From NCBI RefSeq assembly GCF_002866825.1, contig NZ_PKUS01000001.1:372001-436000 (forward strand): 64,000 bases of DNA, written 5' to 3'. The DNA comes from Pseudohalioglobus lutimaris (GTDB lineage: Bacteria > Pseudomonadota > Gammaproteobacteria > Pseudomonadales > Halieaceae). Position numbers and translations under genes: made by a program. This document shows positions 9,135-21,123 of this stretch, piece after piece; position 1 is the first letter of the stretch, and each line of letters starts with the position of its first letter. The notes under the pieces are model-generated. The model searched no databases. It had not been told where the DNA came from and saw nothing but the letters and a program-made list of their open reading frames with translations.

Positions 9135-9692
9135 TCAGCGAACAGCTACGCCGCCCGCCATTTCTGTTACATCAAAAATCGTGTACGACAATGTGATCGT
9201 GCGGATATCCCGCGGCAGGTCCATGTCGACAATAAACTGCAAGGGCATCTCCGCCGAACTCTCACCGTCCAGCGGCTGTTGGTTAAAGCAGAAACACTCT
9301 GTCTTGTGGAAATACTCAGCGGCCCGGGCCGGGGACACACTGGGGATCGCCTGCGCAACCATTGCTTCAGGCAGTGGATTGCGGGCATGGAAAACCGTGT
9401 CGTTTACCGCGCCAGGGTTCACCTTCATGACTGTCACGCTGGGGCCGAAGTCCCAGGGCATGCCCTCGTTATTAGTGGCGACAAACTGGATCGTAATCTC
9501 GCGACTGTCGTCCACTCCAGCCTGCACAGAGCTGTAGGCCTCACCCGAGGTCTTACCATTGATGCCCAGCGCGTCGCACAAAACGTCATACAGTGGCACC
9601 ATGACCACGAACACAAAAGCAAACATGCCGATCGCTACCGTCACCAGCTTGATGACGGTATCGACATTGGCATTTTCACTAATCCGTATCAC
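9135..9692 (-). CDS. ctaG: Cytochrome c oxidase assembly protein CtaG/COX11
   Basis: COX11-type copper chaperone for the CuB centre of subunit I. It has one N-terminal membrane anchor (about 13-34) and a periplasmic immunoglobulin-like domain. The copper-binding CFCF motif is present (C133 and C135 in TECFCFNQQPL), as is VMVPLYDVLCDALGING near the anchor. Translation appears to start at GTG 9692, 14 bases after coxA. Confidence 0.95.
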   Translation of the reverse strand: MIRISENANVDTVIKLVTVAIGMFAFVFVVMVPLYDVLCDALGINGKTSGEAYSSVQAGVDDSREITIQFVATNNEGMPWDFGPSVTVMKVNPGAVNDTVFHARNPLPEAMVAQAIPSVSPARAAEYFHKTECFCFNQQPLDGESSAEMPLQFIVDMDLPRDIRTITLSYTIFDVTEMAGGVAVR

Positions 9693-9706
9693 TTGCCTTG
9701 GGCCTC

Positions 9707-11287
9707 TCAGGAGTGCGCGTGAGCCGGGTCAATCCTGGGCGGTGTTTCAAAGGTGTGATAAGGCGCCGGGGTGGCTACAGTCCACTCCAGGCCTTCCGCA
9801 CCGTCCCAGACTTTCTCGTCAGACGTTGGCTTGCCAGAAACGATAGTCGCGATCACGTTGTAAAGGAACAGGATCTGCGAGGCGCCGTAGATAAACGCAC
9901 CGATCGAGGACATCATATTGAAGTCCGCAAACTGCAGCGCGTAGTCCGGGATACGCCGTGGCATGCCTGCCAGCCCCACAAAGTGCTGCGGGAAGAAAGC
10001 CAGGTTGAAGCCAACGAAGGATATCCAGAAGTGCGTCTTGCCCATGGCCTCGTTGTACATACGGCCACACCACTTGGGCAGCCAGTAATAGATAGCAGCC
10101 GTCATGGAGAACACCGCGCCGGCAACCATCACATAGTGGAAGTGAGCCACAACGAAGTAGGAGTCATGATACTGGAAGTCAGCAGGGGCAATGGACAGCA
10201 TCAACCCTGTGAAACCACCGATAGTGAACAGTATCAGGAAGCCGATGCTGAACAGCATTGGCGTCTCAAAGGTCAAAGAGCCGCGCCACATGGTAGAGAT
10301 CCAGTTGAATACTTTCACGCCCGTGGGCACCGCAATCAACATGGTCGCATACATGAAGAACAACTCGCCTGCTACCGGCATCCCCACCGTGTACATGTGG
10401 TGTGCCCAGACGATAAAGGACAGGAAAGCAATCGCAGCGGTGGCGTAAACCATTGAGTCGTAGCCGAACAGCGGCTTGCGGGAAAACGCGGGAATGATCT
10501 GCGAAACCACACCAAACGCCGGCAGGATAATGATGTACACCTCAGGGTGGCCGAAGAACCAGAATATGTGCTGGAACAGGACCGGATCACCGCCACCAGC
10601 GGCGGAGAAGAAGCTGGTACCAAAGTGGATATCCATCAGCATCATGGTGACAGCTCCGGCTAGAACCGGCATTACGGCAACCAGCAGGAAGGCAGTAATC
10701 AGCCAGGTCCATACGAATAGCGGCATCTTCATATAGGTCATACCGGGGGCACGCATATTCATCACCGTGGCGATGATGTTGATAGAGCCCATAATTGAAG
10801 ACAGGCCCAGCACGTGTACCGAGAAGATGAAAAGGGTGACCGAAGGTGGTGCATATGTAGTGGACAGCGGAGCGTAGAATGTCCAGCCGAAGGCCGGAGC
10901 ACCGCCTTCCATGAACAGTGTGGAGGCCAGCATCAGGAAAGTAGGAGGCAGGATCCAGAAGCTCCAGTTATTCATCCGTGGCAGCGCCATATCTGGCGCG
11001 CCTATCATCAGCGGAATCATCCAGTTGGCCAGGCCAACGAAGGAGGGCATGATCGCGCCGAATACCATTACCAACCCGTGCAGGGTGGTCATCTGGTTAA
11101 AGAAGGCAGGTTCTACCAACTGCATGCCTGGCTGGAACAGCTCGGCACGGATGATCATGGCAAATGCGCCGCCAAGAATGAACATGGCAAATGAGAACCA
11201 CAGGTACATGGTTCCGATGTCTTTGTGATTGGTGGTAAATAGCCACCGGGTAATGCCCTTCGCAGGACCGTGGTGATGATCGCCCAT
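9707..11287 (-). CDS. coxA: Cytochrome c oxidase subunit I
   Basis: This is the catalytic heme-copper subunit (526 residues, about 12 membrane helices). All metal ligands are visible: H70 for the low-spin heme, H247 with the cross-linked Y251 (GHPEVYIIILPAFG), H296/H297 for CuB (WAHHMYT), and H382/H384 in HDSYFVVAHFHYVM. The HPEVY tyrosine marks a type A oxidase. A strong ribosome site (GGAGGAGATAACG) precedes ATG 11287. Together with the cytochrome-c-bearing subunit II it makes a caa3-type enzyme that oxidises cytochrome c and pumps protons. Confidence 0.99.
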   Translation of the reverse strand: MGDHHHGPAKGITRWLFTTNHKDIGTMYLWFSFAMFILGGAFAMIIRAELFQPGMQLVEPAFFNQMTTLHGLVMVFGAIMPSFVGLANWMIPLMIGAPDMALPRMNNWSFWILPPTFLMLASTLFMEGGAPAFGWTFYAPLSTTYAPPSVTLFIFSVHVLGLSSIMGSINIIATVMNMRAPGMTYMKMPLFVWTWLITAFLLVAVMPVLAGAVTMMLMDIHFGTSFFSAAGGGDPVLFQHIFWFFGHPEVYIIILPAFGVVSQIIPAFSRKPLFGYDSMVYATAAIAFLSFIVWAHHMYTVGMPVAGELFFMYATMLIAVPTGVKVFNWISTMWRGSLTFETPMLFSIGFLILFTIGGFTGLMLSIAPADFQYHDSYFVVAHFHYVMVAGAVFSMTAAIYYWLPKWCGRMYNEAMGKTHFWISFVGFNLAFFPQHFVGLAGMPRRIPDYALQFADFNMMSSIGAFIYGASQILFLYNVIATIVSGKPTSDEKVWDGAEGLEWTVATPAPYHTFETPPRIDPAHAHS

Positions 11288-11302
11288 CGTTATCTCCTCC
11301 GA

Positions 11303-12463
11303 TTAGCCTTTCTTGAAGTTGAAGACGTCAATGGGCTGAACCATGTCGCCCATATTGTTGCCAAACGCGTTACGCTGGTAGGTAATAACGGCCGCCATAT
11401 CGACGTCGTTCAGCTGACCACCAAAGGCCTGCATCGCGGTACCGGGTACACCATTGACGCCTATCTCCAGGTGACCGGGCAAAGCGCCAGTCGCGATAGC
11501 ACTTCCCGCGATCGCTGTACCCACACCACCTTCGCCGCCACCGCCGTGGCAAGCCAGGCAATTGCGCTCATAGACAGCCTTACCGCGCTCCATCAGCTCA
11601 TCCATGGAGAAGGTCTGCGCCATCAACTCCTTGATCTGCGCGGCCTCGGCTTGCTTGGTGTCCAGCCACTGAGCGTATTCATCCTCGCTCACCACGTTAA
11701 CAACGATGGGCATAAAGCCGTGGTCCTTGCCGCAAAGCTCGGCACACTGGCCGCGGAAAACTCCCTCCTGGGCTGTGCGTGTCCATGCTTCATTAATAAA
11801 GCCGGGAACTGCGTCTTTCTTTACCGCAAGCTCAGGAACCCACCAGGAGTGGATAACGTCATTGGCCGTGACCAGGAAGCGAACTTTGGTGTCGGCAGGC
11901 AGAACCAGGGGCTCATCCACTTCCAGCAAATAGTGCTCGCCTTTGTCTTCGACGTTGTAAATTTCGCTCTGGCTGGTACGCAGGTTGCTGAAGAAGCTGA
12001 CGTTCTCGCCCTGCTCATTGAGATACTCGTACTTCCACTTCCACTGGTATCCGGTAACCAGGACGTCCATCTCGGCGTCGTCGTTATCGTAGATTTTCAG
12101 TAGTGTGGAGGTGGCGGGAAAGGCCATCCCGATAAGGATGAAGAAGGGGATAACCGTCCAAGCGATCTCCACCTTGGTGCTTTCATGAAATGTAGCTGGT
12201 TCATGACCCTTGGATTTACGGTGAGCATAGATGGAGTAGAACATCACTCCGAATACGCCGACACCAATAACTACACAGATCCACAGGATCAGCATGTGCA
12301 GGTTATAAATTTCCTTGCCCACTTCCGTCACACCCGGCGTCATATTCACCTGGCTCACTTCGCCGCCGGCAGCCAGCGCAACCGCACTCAACAGCATCAG
12401 CACAGGACCAAGCGCGAGCCCGAACAACCGCTTCGCTTTAAAACACATTTCCCGTGTCTCCAT
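11303..12463 (-). CDS. coxB: Cytochrome c oxidase subunit II with fused cytochrome c domain
   Basis: A signal peptide and two membrane helices lead to a cupredoxin domain with the CuA ligands H205, C240, C244, H248 and M251 (QCAELCGKDHGFMP). The C-terminal extension (from about residue 285) is a class I cytochrome c with CLACH (302-306) as heme attachment site, which defines a caa3-type oxidase. ATG 12463 begins the longest frame. A second ATG at 12448 has GGAG nine bases upstream and starts directly at the signal peptide, so it may be the real start. The gene is first in the cluster. Confidence 0.97.
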   Translation of the reverse strand: METREMCFKAKRLFGLALGPVLMLLSAVALAAGGEVSQVNMTPGVTEVGKEIYNLHMLILWICVVIGVGVFGVMFYSIYAHRKSKGHEPATFHESTKVEIAWTVIPFFILIGMAFPATSTLLKIYDNDDAEMDVLVTGYQWKWKYEYLNEQGENVSFFSNLRTSQSEIYNVEDKGEHYLLEVDEPLVLPADTKVRFLVTANDVIHSWWVPELAVKKDAVPGFINEAWTRTAQEGVFRGQCAELCGKDHGFMPIVVNVVSEDEYAQWLDTKQAEAAQIKELMAQTFSMDELMERGKAVYERNCLACHGGGGEGGVGTAIAGSAIATGALPGHLEIGVNGVPGTAMQAFGGQLNDVDMAAVITYQRNAFGNNMGDMVQPIDVFNFKKG

Positions 12464-12772
12464 TACTCACTAAATTGATTTCCCCACAACCGGTCTTTTT
12501 TATCCTCTGTTCGCGCGTTTCGAAGACACTTCGCCCTAAAACGAACCGTCGTCTGACCACCGGGTTACCGACGGACAGTCGCCACGGACAGGGTATGATT
12601 TACCAGCTGACTCACTTTTGCCGCTGGTGCGACATTTCGACGCACCGGCAAACCGCCGGAAGTATAACCGCAGTCATTGACAATACCAAAGCATTTAGTG
12701 CCCACTGATCAGTCGCCCAGGCCTTACCCCAAGCGGGCTTGGCCCCGTTCGAACCGCCTCTAAAGACAATAT
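12464..12772. other. Divergent spacer between coxB and the MATE gene
   Basis: This 309-bp region should hold the promoter and control sites for the oxidase operon (leftward) and for the MATE exporter (rightward). An imperfect inverted repeat with a 3-nt bulge (about 12616-12650, arms TTTGCCG..GTGCG) is the only structure I see. No coding frame is credible. Confidence 0.4.
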
Positions 12773-14107
12773 ATGCAGAGCAACAAACAGCTGGACCACA
12801 AAATCTGGGGCATAGCCTGGCCAGCTATTCTCTCCAATATATCCATACCGATGTTGGGTTTGGTTGACTCAGCCATACTGGGCCATCTCGACAGCAGCAA
12901 CTATCTCGGCGCCGTTGCAATCGGCGCAGCACTGCTCTCTTTTCTGTACTGGGGCTTCAGTTTCCTGCGCATGGGTACCACCGGCCTTGTCGCCCGCGCC
13001 GAGGGGGCTGGGGACAACTACCGTTCTATATTGATACTCGCTAGATCCAGCGTGCTGGCCCTGGGCCTGGCCGCGCTCATATTGCTGTGCCACCAGCCGT
13101 TGATCAGTTTGGGTCTTTGGCTAATGGCGCCGGATGCGGAATTACAGCCCCTGACCGCGTCCTATGCAGGTATTCGAATCTACAGTGCTCCTGCAGTGCT
13201 GGTAACCTATACCGTGGTCGGCTGGTTCATTGGTCGGCAGGATACGCGTTGGCCTATGGTGATTGTCATCATTACCAACCTGACCAACATCGCCCTGGAT
13301 TTCCTGCTGATCATGGGTCTGGGCTTGTACAGTGACGGTGCCGCAATAGCTACAGTCTGCGCCGAGTACCTGGGCTGTGCTATCGCTCTGTTCGCAGTCT
13401 TCAGAAAGCTGCCTCCCATAAACTGGCCAGACCTGGCAATAGATTTAACAGAAGCGAATGCTTACAAACATATCATGCAGAGCAATCGTCACCTGTTTGT
13501 GCGCACGCTTTGTCTGCTGTTCAGCTTCGCCTTTTTCACCGCCCAGGGCGAGAATCTAGGCACCGAGGTCCTCGCCGCCAACACCCTGATGATGCAACTT
13601 ATGATGATGGCCGCCTACGGCATGGACGGCTTCGCCTTTGCCGCCGAGGGCCTCTGCGGACAGTCCCTGGGGGCCGGACAACTTCAGGCTTTTCACCGGA
13701 CCGTACGACGCTGTGCCCTGTGGACCGCGATCGCCGCCGGGACGGTGAGCTTCAGCCTGTGGTCACTGCAGCTGGTCCTGGTAGATCTACTGACAGGACT
13801 GGATTCTGTAAAAGAACTTATGTTGCTGTATTTTCCGTGGCTCATCGTGCTGCCCCTTGCGGCAGGGCCCAGCTATTTACTTGACGGGATATTTATCGGT
13901 GCCGCTGAGACACATTACATGATGTCGACCATGCTACTCAGTGTATCCGTCATCTATCTGCCCCTGTGGTATCTCACCCTGGGCATGGGCAACCACGGTC
14001 TCTGGCTGGCTTTCACCGCCTTTAATCTTGCTCGCGGGCTCACGCTGTTCTACTGGTTTGCTCGCCTCACTCGCGAACAGCGCTGGTTACCCGCAAATCA
14101 GAGCTAG
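12773..14107 (+). CDS. MATE family efflux transporter, DinF type
   Basis: A 444-residue protein with about 12 membrane helices, of the multidrug and toxic compound extrusion family (DinF branch), an ion-driven exporter of the inner membrane. The opening helix (AWPAILSNISIPMLGLVDSAILGHL) and the repeated half (AANTLMMQLMMMAAYGMDGFAFAAEGLCGQSLGAG) are typical. ATG 12773 follows the divergent spacer with coxB. The substrate cannot be told from sequence. Confidence 0.93.
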   Translation: MQSNKQLDHKIWGIAWPAILSNISIPMLGLVDSAILGHLDSSNYLGAVAIGAALLSFLYWGFSFLRMGTTGLVARAEGAGDNYRSILILARSSVLALGLAALILLCHQPLISLGLWLMAPDAELQPLTASYAGIRIYSAPAVLVTYTVVGWFIGRQDTRWPMVIVIITNLTNIALDFLLIMGLGLYSDGAAIATVCAEYLGCAIALFAVFRKLPPINWPDLAIDLTEANAYKHIMQSNRHLFVRTLCLLFSFAFFTAQGENLGTEVLAANTLMMQLMMMAAYGMDGFAFAAEGLCGQSLGAGQLQAFHRTVRRCALWTAIAAGTVSFSLWSLQLVLVDLLTGLDSVKELMLLYFPWLIVLPLAAGPSYLLDGIFIGAAETHYMMSTMLLSVSVIYLPLWYLTLGMGNHGLWLAFTAFNLARGLTLFYWFARLTREQRWLPANQS

Positions 14108-14174
14108 CCAATCCCGCGGATTGTACTAGCCTGAAGCAAGAGCTTCGTCCGCAACACGCGACCCGGGCCGTACC

Positions 14175-14807
14175 ATGACTACAGCCGGCATCAGAGAGAC
14201 GATCACCGCCGCCCTTGCCCATGAGCAGGAGACGGGGGCCTTTCACGGGTTGCTGACGGAGCGCCTGCCAGCGCTGCATGAAAAGCTGGTGCTACCCGTC
14301 GACAAACCACTCGCCGCCCTGATGGCCTTTGTGGTGAATTACATCGAAAGCGTCCCGGGCAGTATCAACCTGGTCACTGCAATCAGCAAGCAGCAAGGCT
14401 TTCATGACTACGCCGCTCCCTTCCTGCACATGGCAGAAGACTATTTTTTACAGCCCCCGGACGTGTTATCCGATGACGAGGGGTTGGAGGCCGTGCTGGA
14501 TGAAGCCTTTCTTGCCCATCGATTACTGGAAGAGGTCAACGACCACCACATTCGCCACCTGCAAAGGCCGCTGCTGCCGCTGGATATGACCGAGGCGAAC
14601 CTGGTGGTGCATTACCTTCTCGGGGACGAACTGGCCACTCGCCTCGAGCGCCTGGTGCAGTTTGCCGCCTCACACCACCTGGAGAGAGAGTATGTTTGGG
14701 AGCGGGTCAAAAGCCGTGCAGGCACAGGGCCTGGTCCTTCGGTGCTGATTTCGAGCAGTTCGCTGACCCGGTCCGACCAGACAATCAGGCTTCGCCTGGG
14801 ATACTAA
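14175..14807 (+). CDS. Uncharacterised protein, predicted all-helical
   Basis: A 210-residue soluble protein without signal peptide or membrane segment. The body is predicted helical, with conserved-looking stretches AFVVNYIESVPGSINLVTAIS and LLEEVNDHHIRHLQRPLLPLDMTEANLVVHYLLGD. The last 35 residues are low in complexity. I recognise no family. It follows the MATE gene by 67 bases on the same strand and may be cotranscribed. Its stop overlaps the convergent YheV-like gene by four bases. Confidence 0.75.
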   Translation: MTTAGIRETITAALAHEQETGAFHGLLTERLPALHEKLVLPVDKPLAALMAFVVNYIESVPGSINLVTAISKQQGFHDYAAPFLHMAEDYFLQPPDVLSDDEGLEAVLDEAFLAHRLLEEVNDHHIRHLQRPLLPLDMTEANLVVHYLLGDELATRLERLVQFAASHHLEREYVWERVKSRAGTGPGPSVLISSSSLTRSDQTIRLRLGY

Positions 14808-15061
14808 TCTTCGTTCTTTCGCGGGTCGATGAGGGTCACCGCTTCGGCAGGGGTTTCCACGCGACGGGCGGCGGCACGGCTGACCCGCGTGGGCAGTTCC
14901 TGTGCCGTATTGTCTTGCGGTCGCGCTTCACTGAAATTACAGGCTACGCACTCCCGGGTCTGGGTTTCCATATCCACTACGATCTTGTCCATCTCACCGC
15001 AACGAGGACACACCGCCCCGGCGATGAAGCGACGGCGTCGTGAAGTTGTGTTCATGTTCAT
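14804..15061 (-). CDS. yheV: YheV-like zinc-ribbon protein
   Basis: The 85-residue protein opens with RRRRFIAGAVCPRCGEMDKI, matching the YheV/TIGR02443 family (E. coli YheV has 66 residues). Four cysteines (C18, C21, C38, C41) form a zinc ribbon. The C-terminal 40 residues are longer and less conserved. The open frame runs further upstream to 15184, but that part overlaps the next gene's leader and shows no homology. I start at ATG 15061, with ATG 15055 as alternative. The function is unknown. It is divergent from the carbonic anhydrase gene, 62 bases away. Confidence 0.82.
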   Translation of the reverse strand: MNMNTTSRRRRFIAGAVCPRCGEMDKIVVDMETQTRECVACNFSEARPQDNTAQELPTRVSRAAARRVETPAEAVTLIDPRKNED

Positions 15062-15123
15062 CTGGACTGGCCACTGGCGAAAACTGTGGCTATTGTAGCA
15101 GCCCTCAACCCAGGGAGCAGACC

Positions 15124-15684
15124 ATGAATCACTATACGCCAACCAGCTTGCGCGACTTCCAGGGCAAACGCCCAAACGTGGCAAACAGGGTACTGATCGA
15201 CCCCAGCGCAGTGGTGCTGGGCGATGTCAGCCTGGCTGACGATGTCTCAGTCTGGCCCCAGGCCACCATTCGCGGGGACATGCACAGTATCTCTATAGGC
15301 GAGCGCACCAGCGTTCAGGACAGCAGCGTGCTGCACATTACCCATGCCGGCCCCTTCAACCCCGACGGTTTTCCACTCCAGATAGGCGCTGATGTCACCA
15401 TCGGCCACGGCGCCATGCTGCATGGTTGCACGGTCGGCGACAGGGTATTGGTGGGCATGGGCGCTATTATCATGGACGGGGCGGTAGTCGAGAGTGACGT
15501 CGTGGTCGCCGCGGGTGCACTGGTTACCCCCGGTAAGCAATTACGCAGTGGCTATCTCTACGCGGGCACCCCTGCCCGGGAGGTGCGGGGGTTAAGCCAG
15601 AAGGAGCTGGATTTCTTCGTATACGTGGCGGGCAATTATGTGAAGCTGAAGGATCAGCATATTGCTGAGCTGGAGACAATATAG
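15124..15684 (+). CDS. Gamma carbonic anhydrase family protein (YrdA-like)
   Basis: A left-handed beta-helix hexapeptide-repeat protein of 186 residues. Isoleucine/valine-rich hexapeptides run from about residue 25 to 135. The metal-binding histidines appear in LHITHAGPF and TIGHGAMLHGC. E. coli YrdA and plant mitochondrial gamma carbonic anhydrases are relatives; enzymatic activity is variable in the family. ATG 15124 is preceded by AGGGAGCAG. An in-frame extension to 15040 overlaps the divergent YheV-like gene and is rejected. Confidence 0.92.
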   Translation: MNHYTPTSLRDFQGKRPNVANRVLIDPSAVVLGDVSLADDVSVWPQATIRGDMHSISIGERTSVQDSSVLHITHAGPFNPDGFPLQIGADVTIGHGAMLHGCTVGDRVLVGMGAIIMDGAVVESDVVVAAGALVTPGKQLRSGYLYAGTPAREVRGLSQKELDFFVYVAGNYVKLKDQHIAELETI

Positions 15685-15712
15685 TCGATGGGAACTTTCT
15701 TGAGGTTTTGCC

Positions 15713-15737
15713 GGGCCCGCTAGCGGCTAGCGGGCCC
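15713..15737. terminator. GC-rich hairpin between convergent genes
   Basis: A perfect 11-bp stem (15713-15723 with 15727-15737) with a 3-nt loop lies in the 118-bp gap between the stops of the carbonic anhydrase gene and aroE. It has no strong T run on either side, so it may be a weak bidirectional terminator or a simple transcript-end structure. Confidence 0.45.
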
Positions 15738-15802
15738 TCGCACACTCCCATACCTGCAGGATGTGTAGCACGCGCAGGGTTGCACTTGCCTTCAACGACC
15801 CG

Positions 15803-18193
<2,391 letters not shown>

Positions 18194-18306
18194 GGTCATT
18201 CCTATGGGCGACTTGCGGCCAGTGCTAGTAAGCTCAAGCCGGGTAACACCAACGATTGGCAGGAAACGTAACCAAGCCGCTGCGGATTGGCAAGCAAAAG
18301 AAAGCT

Positions 18307-19218
18307 CTAGCGGGTGCGTATGTAGCCTCCGGGACAACGGTCCACCAGACCCTGCAGTTCCAGTCTGGAAAGCTCCGGCAGGATATCTGCAGAAGAGATA
18401 CCGCTCGCGGCGGATAGCTGGTCAACGGATACTGCCTCATAACCCAGCAACGCCAGTAGATCAGACCGGGCCCCGGTGTCGGCAGGCCCGGTCCGGGGCC
18501 TTTCCAGCAGGGACAACTGCAGTCCATAAAGGGAGTCCAGTTCCTCGAGGATATCCTCTATGCCCTGAACCATTTTAGCGCCGTCTCGCAGCAGGTGCAG
18601 GCAACCTGTGCCACCCTTATGGGCAACCGACCAGGGTAGGGCAAAGACCTCGCGACCCTGCTCCGCCGCAATGTTGGCAGTGATCAACGAACCACTGGGT
18701 AATGCCGCCTCGACCACCAGAACCCCCAACGATAAGCCGCTAATTATACGGTTGCGTCTGGGAAAATTGTGCGGCAGAGGCGGGGTGCCCGGAGGGAATT
18801 CGGTGACCACACAGCCTGCAGCGGCAATTTCCTCCCCCAAGCCGCTGTGCCGATGGGGATAAATACGCTCCACCCCGGTAGCCATCACTGCAACAGTGCT
18901 GCCACCGGCTATCAGGGCACCACGGTGCGCCGCGCCGTCAATTCCCAGGGCCAGGCCACTACAGACTCCCAGGCCGGCCCGGGTGGCAGCACCGGCAATT
19001 TCCTCGGCAAGTTTCAGGCCCATAGCGGTGGCGCGACGAGCACCAACAATCGCCAGTTGTGGCTTGCTCAACAGTTCAACATCGCCGCGAACATAGAGTG
19101 TCTGCGGCGGATCCTTGATGGTTCTAAGCAGGGCGGGATAACGCGGATCGGGGAGAGAAAGCGCTTTTGCGTCTACCGCATCCAACGCGGCCCGCAGATC
19201 GGGGTCGGCAACACTCAT
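18307..19218 (-). CDS. dprA: DNA-processing protein DprA (Smf)
   Basis: DprA binds incoming single-stranded DNA and loads RecA during natural transformation. The Rossmann-like core shows LAIVGARRATAMGLKLAEEIA, GLALGIDGAAHRGAL, PRRNRIISGLS and SGSLITANIAAEQGREVFALPW. A C-terminal winged-helix region (about 235-300) ends the protein. At 303 residues it is shorter than E. coli Smf (374) because the N-terminal SAM-like domain is largely missing. The neighbours match the Pseudomonas order PA0020-PA0022. Confidence 0.95.
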   Translation of the reverse strand: MSVADPDLRAALDAVDAKALSLPDPRYPALLRTIKDPPQTLYVRGDVELLSKPQLAIVGARRATAMGLKLAEEIAGAATRAGLGVCSGLALGIDGAAHRGALIAGGSTVAVMATGVERIYPHRHSGLGEEIAAAGCVVTEFPPGTPPLPHNFPRRNRIISGLSLGVLVVEAALPSGSLITANIAAEQGREVFALPWSVAHKGGTGCLHLLRDGAKMVQGIEDILEELDSLYGLQLSLLERPRTGPADTGARSDLLALLGYEAVSVDQLSAASGISSADILPELSRLELQGLVDRCPGGYIRTR

Positions 19219-19305
19219 ACATCATCCTTGACGTCGTGTCGGTTATCTATTCAATTCTGCGCCTGGCGCAGCCCGGCACCGCATCCAGCGGTGCCGTTTG
19301 GCGCA

Positions 19306-20337
19306 TCAGGGGTTCTTGACCTTGTCCATCACCTTCAACGGGCGATTTGACTTCAACACCAGCGCATAGCTGGCCTTTTCAAATGACTCGAACACCATGG
19401 CCAGACCCGCGCGCACATCCGGGAGGCGCACGTTTTCCTGGGCAACCTGGTCAAAAACGAGCTCACCCGACTGGTATATCGCCAGCACGTGACCGGCTTC
19501 AAGGCCATCGCGCAGCCCCTTGTTAATCACCACGATATCTGTGGTGCCGATCTGGGTCACGCCGCCATCGACTGCAATCATGTAGGCGTCCACGATTTCT
19601 GCCTCCGGTGCACGCGGATGGAAAGTGGCGTCGATAATCTTTTCTTCCATGGGCAGCAGACGGTCGGCCATGCGCACTTCTTCGGTGACGCGATTAATTT
19701 CCAGCTCGGTGACATCATCCTTGTTGGAGGAAAGCAGCTTGGCGTTGCCGATATCCTGAGCCTGGTATCCGAGAAGCTCTTCTGTTAGAGGATCCCTGTA
19801 GGTCTCGCCTGGCCGATAAATTCCGTAGGTGCGTTCACCGTCGGGGAAAGGCCCGCGGCCGAAAATCAGGTCACCCGGGGCGCTGATCAGGTGGCCCTGA
19901 TCACCGGCGACAATGTAAGCGGAGTTGTTAAGGTCATCAGCACCCAGGATGCGGTGGCGCAGCAGAAAGGCGCCAATCTGGTCCAGGGGAATAACGGGTA
20001 TCGCCAGATCCAGCGGATTGACCCGCATGCTTGGCGTCAGCTTGACGTCACGTCCACGTCGCAGGCGCAGCCGGGGCCGGCCGTCTATCCAAACCAGATA
20101 AAGTTCGTCACCGGGGTAGATCAGGTGGGGGTTGTCTATCTGCGGGTTCACATCCCACAGTTCTGGCCACAGCCAGGGCTCGCTGAGATACATCCCGGAG
20201 ATTCCCCAGAGGGTATCGCCCTTTTTGACGATATAGGTCTCTGGTACGTTTTCCTTCAGCTCCACTGCTGCCTGCAGGAATGCACTGAACATCAGCGATA
20301 CCAACAGCAACCCGATCGAGAGTGACCTTATTTTCAT
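19306..20337 (-). CDS. LysM-domain exported protein
   Basis: A 343-residue exported protein: signal peptide (MKIRSLSIGLLLVSLMFSAFLQA), then a LysM peptidoglycan-binding domain from about residue 33 (YIVKKGDTLWGISGMYL ... NPHLIYPGDELYL). A long C-terminal region follows with no recognised domain. It corresponds to PA0020 of Pseudomonas, next to def and dprA. ATG 20337 is preceded by GGGACGG; the frame upstream lacks conservation. A role in cell-envelope binding is likely but its function is unproven. Confidence 0.9.
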   Translation of the reverse strand: MKIRSLSIGLLLVSLMFSAFLQAAVELKENVPETYIVKKGDTLWGISGMYLSEPWLWPELWDVNPQIDNPHLIYPGDELYLVWIDGRPRLRLRRGRDVKLTPSMRVNPLDLAIPVIPLDQIGAFLLRHRILGADDLNNSAYIVAGDQGHLISAPGDLIFGRGPFPDGERTYGIYRPGETYRDPLTEELLGYQAQDIGNAKLLSSNKDDVTELEINRVTEEVRMADRLLPMEEKIIDATFHPRAPEAEIVDAYMIAVDGGVTQIGTTDIVVINKGLRDGLEAGHVLAIYQSGELVFDQVAQENVRLPDVRAGLAMVFESFEKASYALVLKSNRPLKVMDKVKNP

Positions 20338-20610
20338 TTTTTCCGTCCCTGCCTGGCCATTTTTATGTTCCGCCAGCCGCAAAAGCGCTGACAGCCGCAC
20401 CTCACCGGGCCGGCTTTCACCCGTACTCGGTGCCTGTCAGGAATTATCACCCGGTGGACGAACTTTGCCGTCACCACTGGGCACCCCTTATTCCCAGACA
20501 GTATAATAGCCTACAGTGTGCTGCCGCGCTGTGTCGCTGGCAAGCCAAAAAGTTACTTTTCCCGCACCTCACCGCGGCTCCCGATAATTGAAGAAAGAGC
20601 GCCCTGAACC

Positions 20611-21117
20611 ATGGCAGTACTGGACATACTGGAATTTCCCGATCCCCGCCTGCGCACTGTTGCCAAACCGGTGGAGACAGTTACTGATGCGCACCGTGCA
20701 CTAATCGACGACATGCTCGAGACCATGTACGCGGCCCCGGGTATCGGCCTGGCCGCTACCCAGGTCAACGTCCACGAACGTATTCTGGTGATAGATATCT
20801 CGGAAGATCACCGGGAACCTATGGTGTTCATTAATCCGGAGGTGGAAATCCTCGACCCGGAGCTGGGGGAATATGATGAGGGCTGCCTGTCGGTGCCCGG
20901 TTTCTACGAAACCGTCAATCGCCCCCGGCGAGTCCGGGTGACATCACTGCAGCGCGACGGCAGCAGTAACACACGGGAATTGGACGGCCTGCTGGCGATC
21001 TGTCTGCAGCACGAAATAGACCACCTCGACGGCAAGCTTTTTGTCGACTATCTGTCGCCGTTGAAGCGCAATCGCATTCGCAAAAAGCTGGAGAAAGACC
21101 AGCGCCGCCGGGCCTGA
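20611..21117 (+). CDS. def: Peptide deformylase
   Basis: This metalloenzyme removes the formyl group from nascent N-terminal methionine. All three motifs are present: [18 protein letters not shown] (C92 ligand) and QHEIDHLDG (H134, catalytic E135, H138). Normal length, 168 residues. It starts the def-fmt-rsmB operon, divergent from the LysM gene. The gap to fmt is six bases. Confidence 0.98.
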   Translation: MAVLDILEFPDPRLRTVAKPVETVTDAHRALIDDMLETMYAAPGIGLAATQVNVHERILVIDISEDHREPMVFINPEVEILDPELGEYDEGCLSVPGFYETVNRPRRVRVTSLQRDGSSNTRELDGLLAICLQHEIDHLDGKLFVDYLSPLKRNRIRKKLEKDQRRRA

Positions 21118-21123
21118 CCTGAG

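Noticed and set aside
9698-10456. Plus-strand open frame of 252 codons opposite coxA
   Set aside because: Antisense shadow of coxA; composition is unlike a natural protein.
11270-12103. Plus-strand open frame of 277 codons opposite coxB
   Set aside because: Antisense to the well-supported coxB; frame openness follows from codon bias of the real gene.
15040-15123. N-terminal extension of the gamma carbonic anhydrase
   Set aside because: The extra 28 residues overlap the divergent YheV-like gene, lack homology, and ATG 15124 has a good ribosome site.
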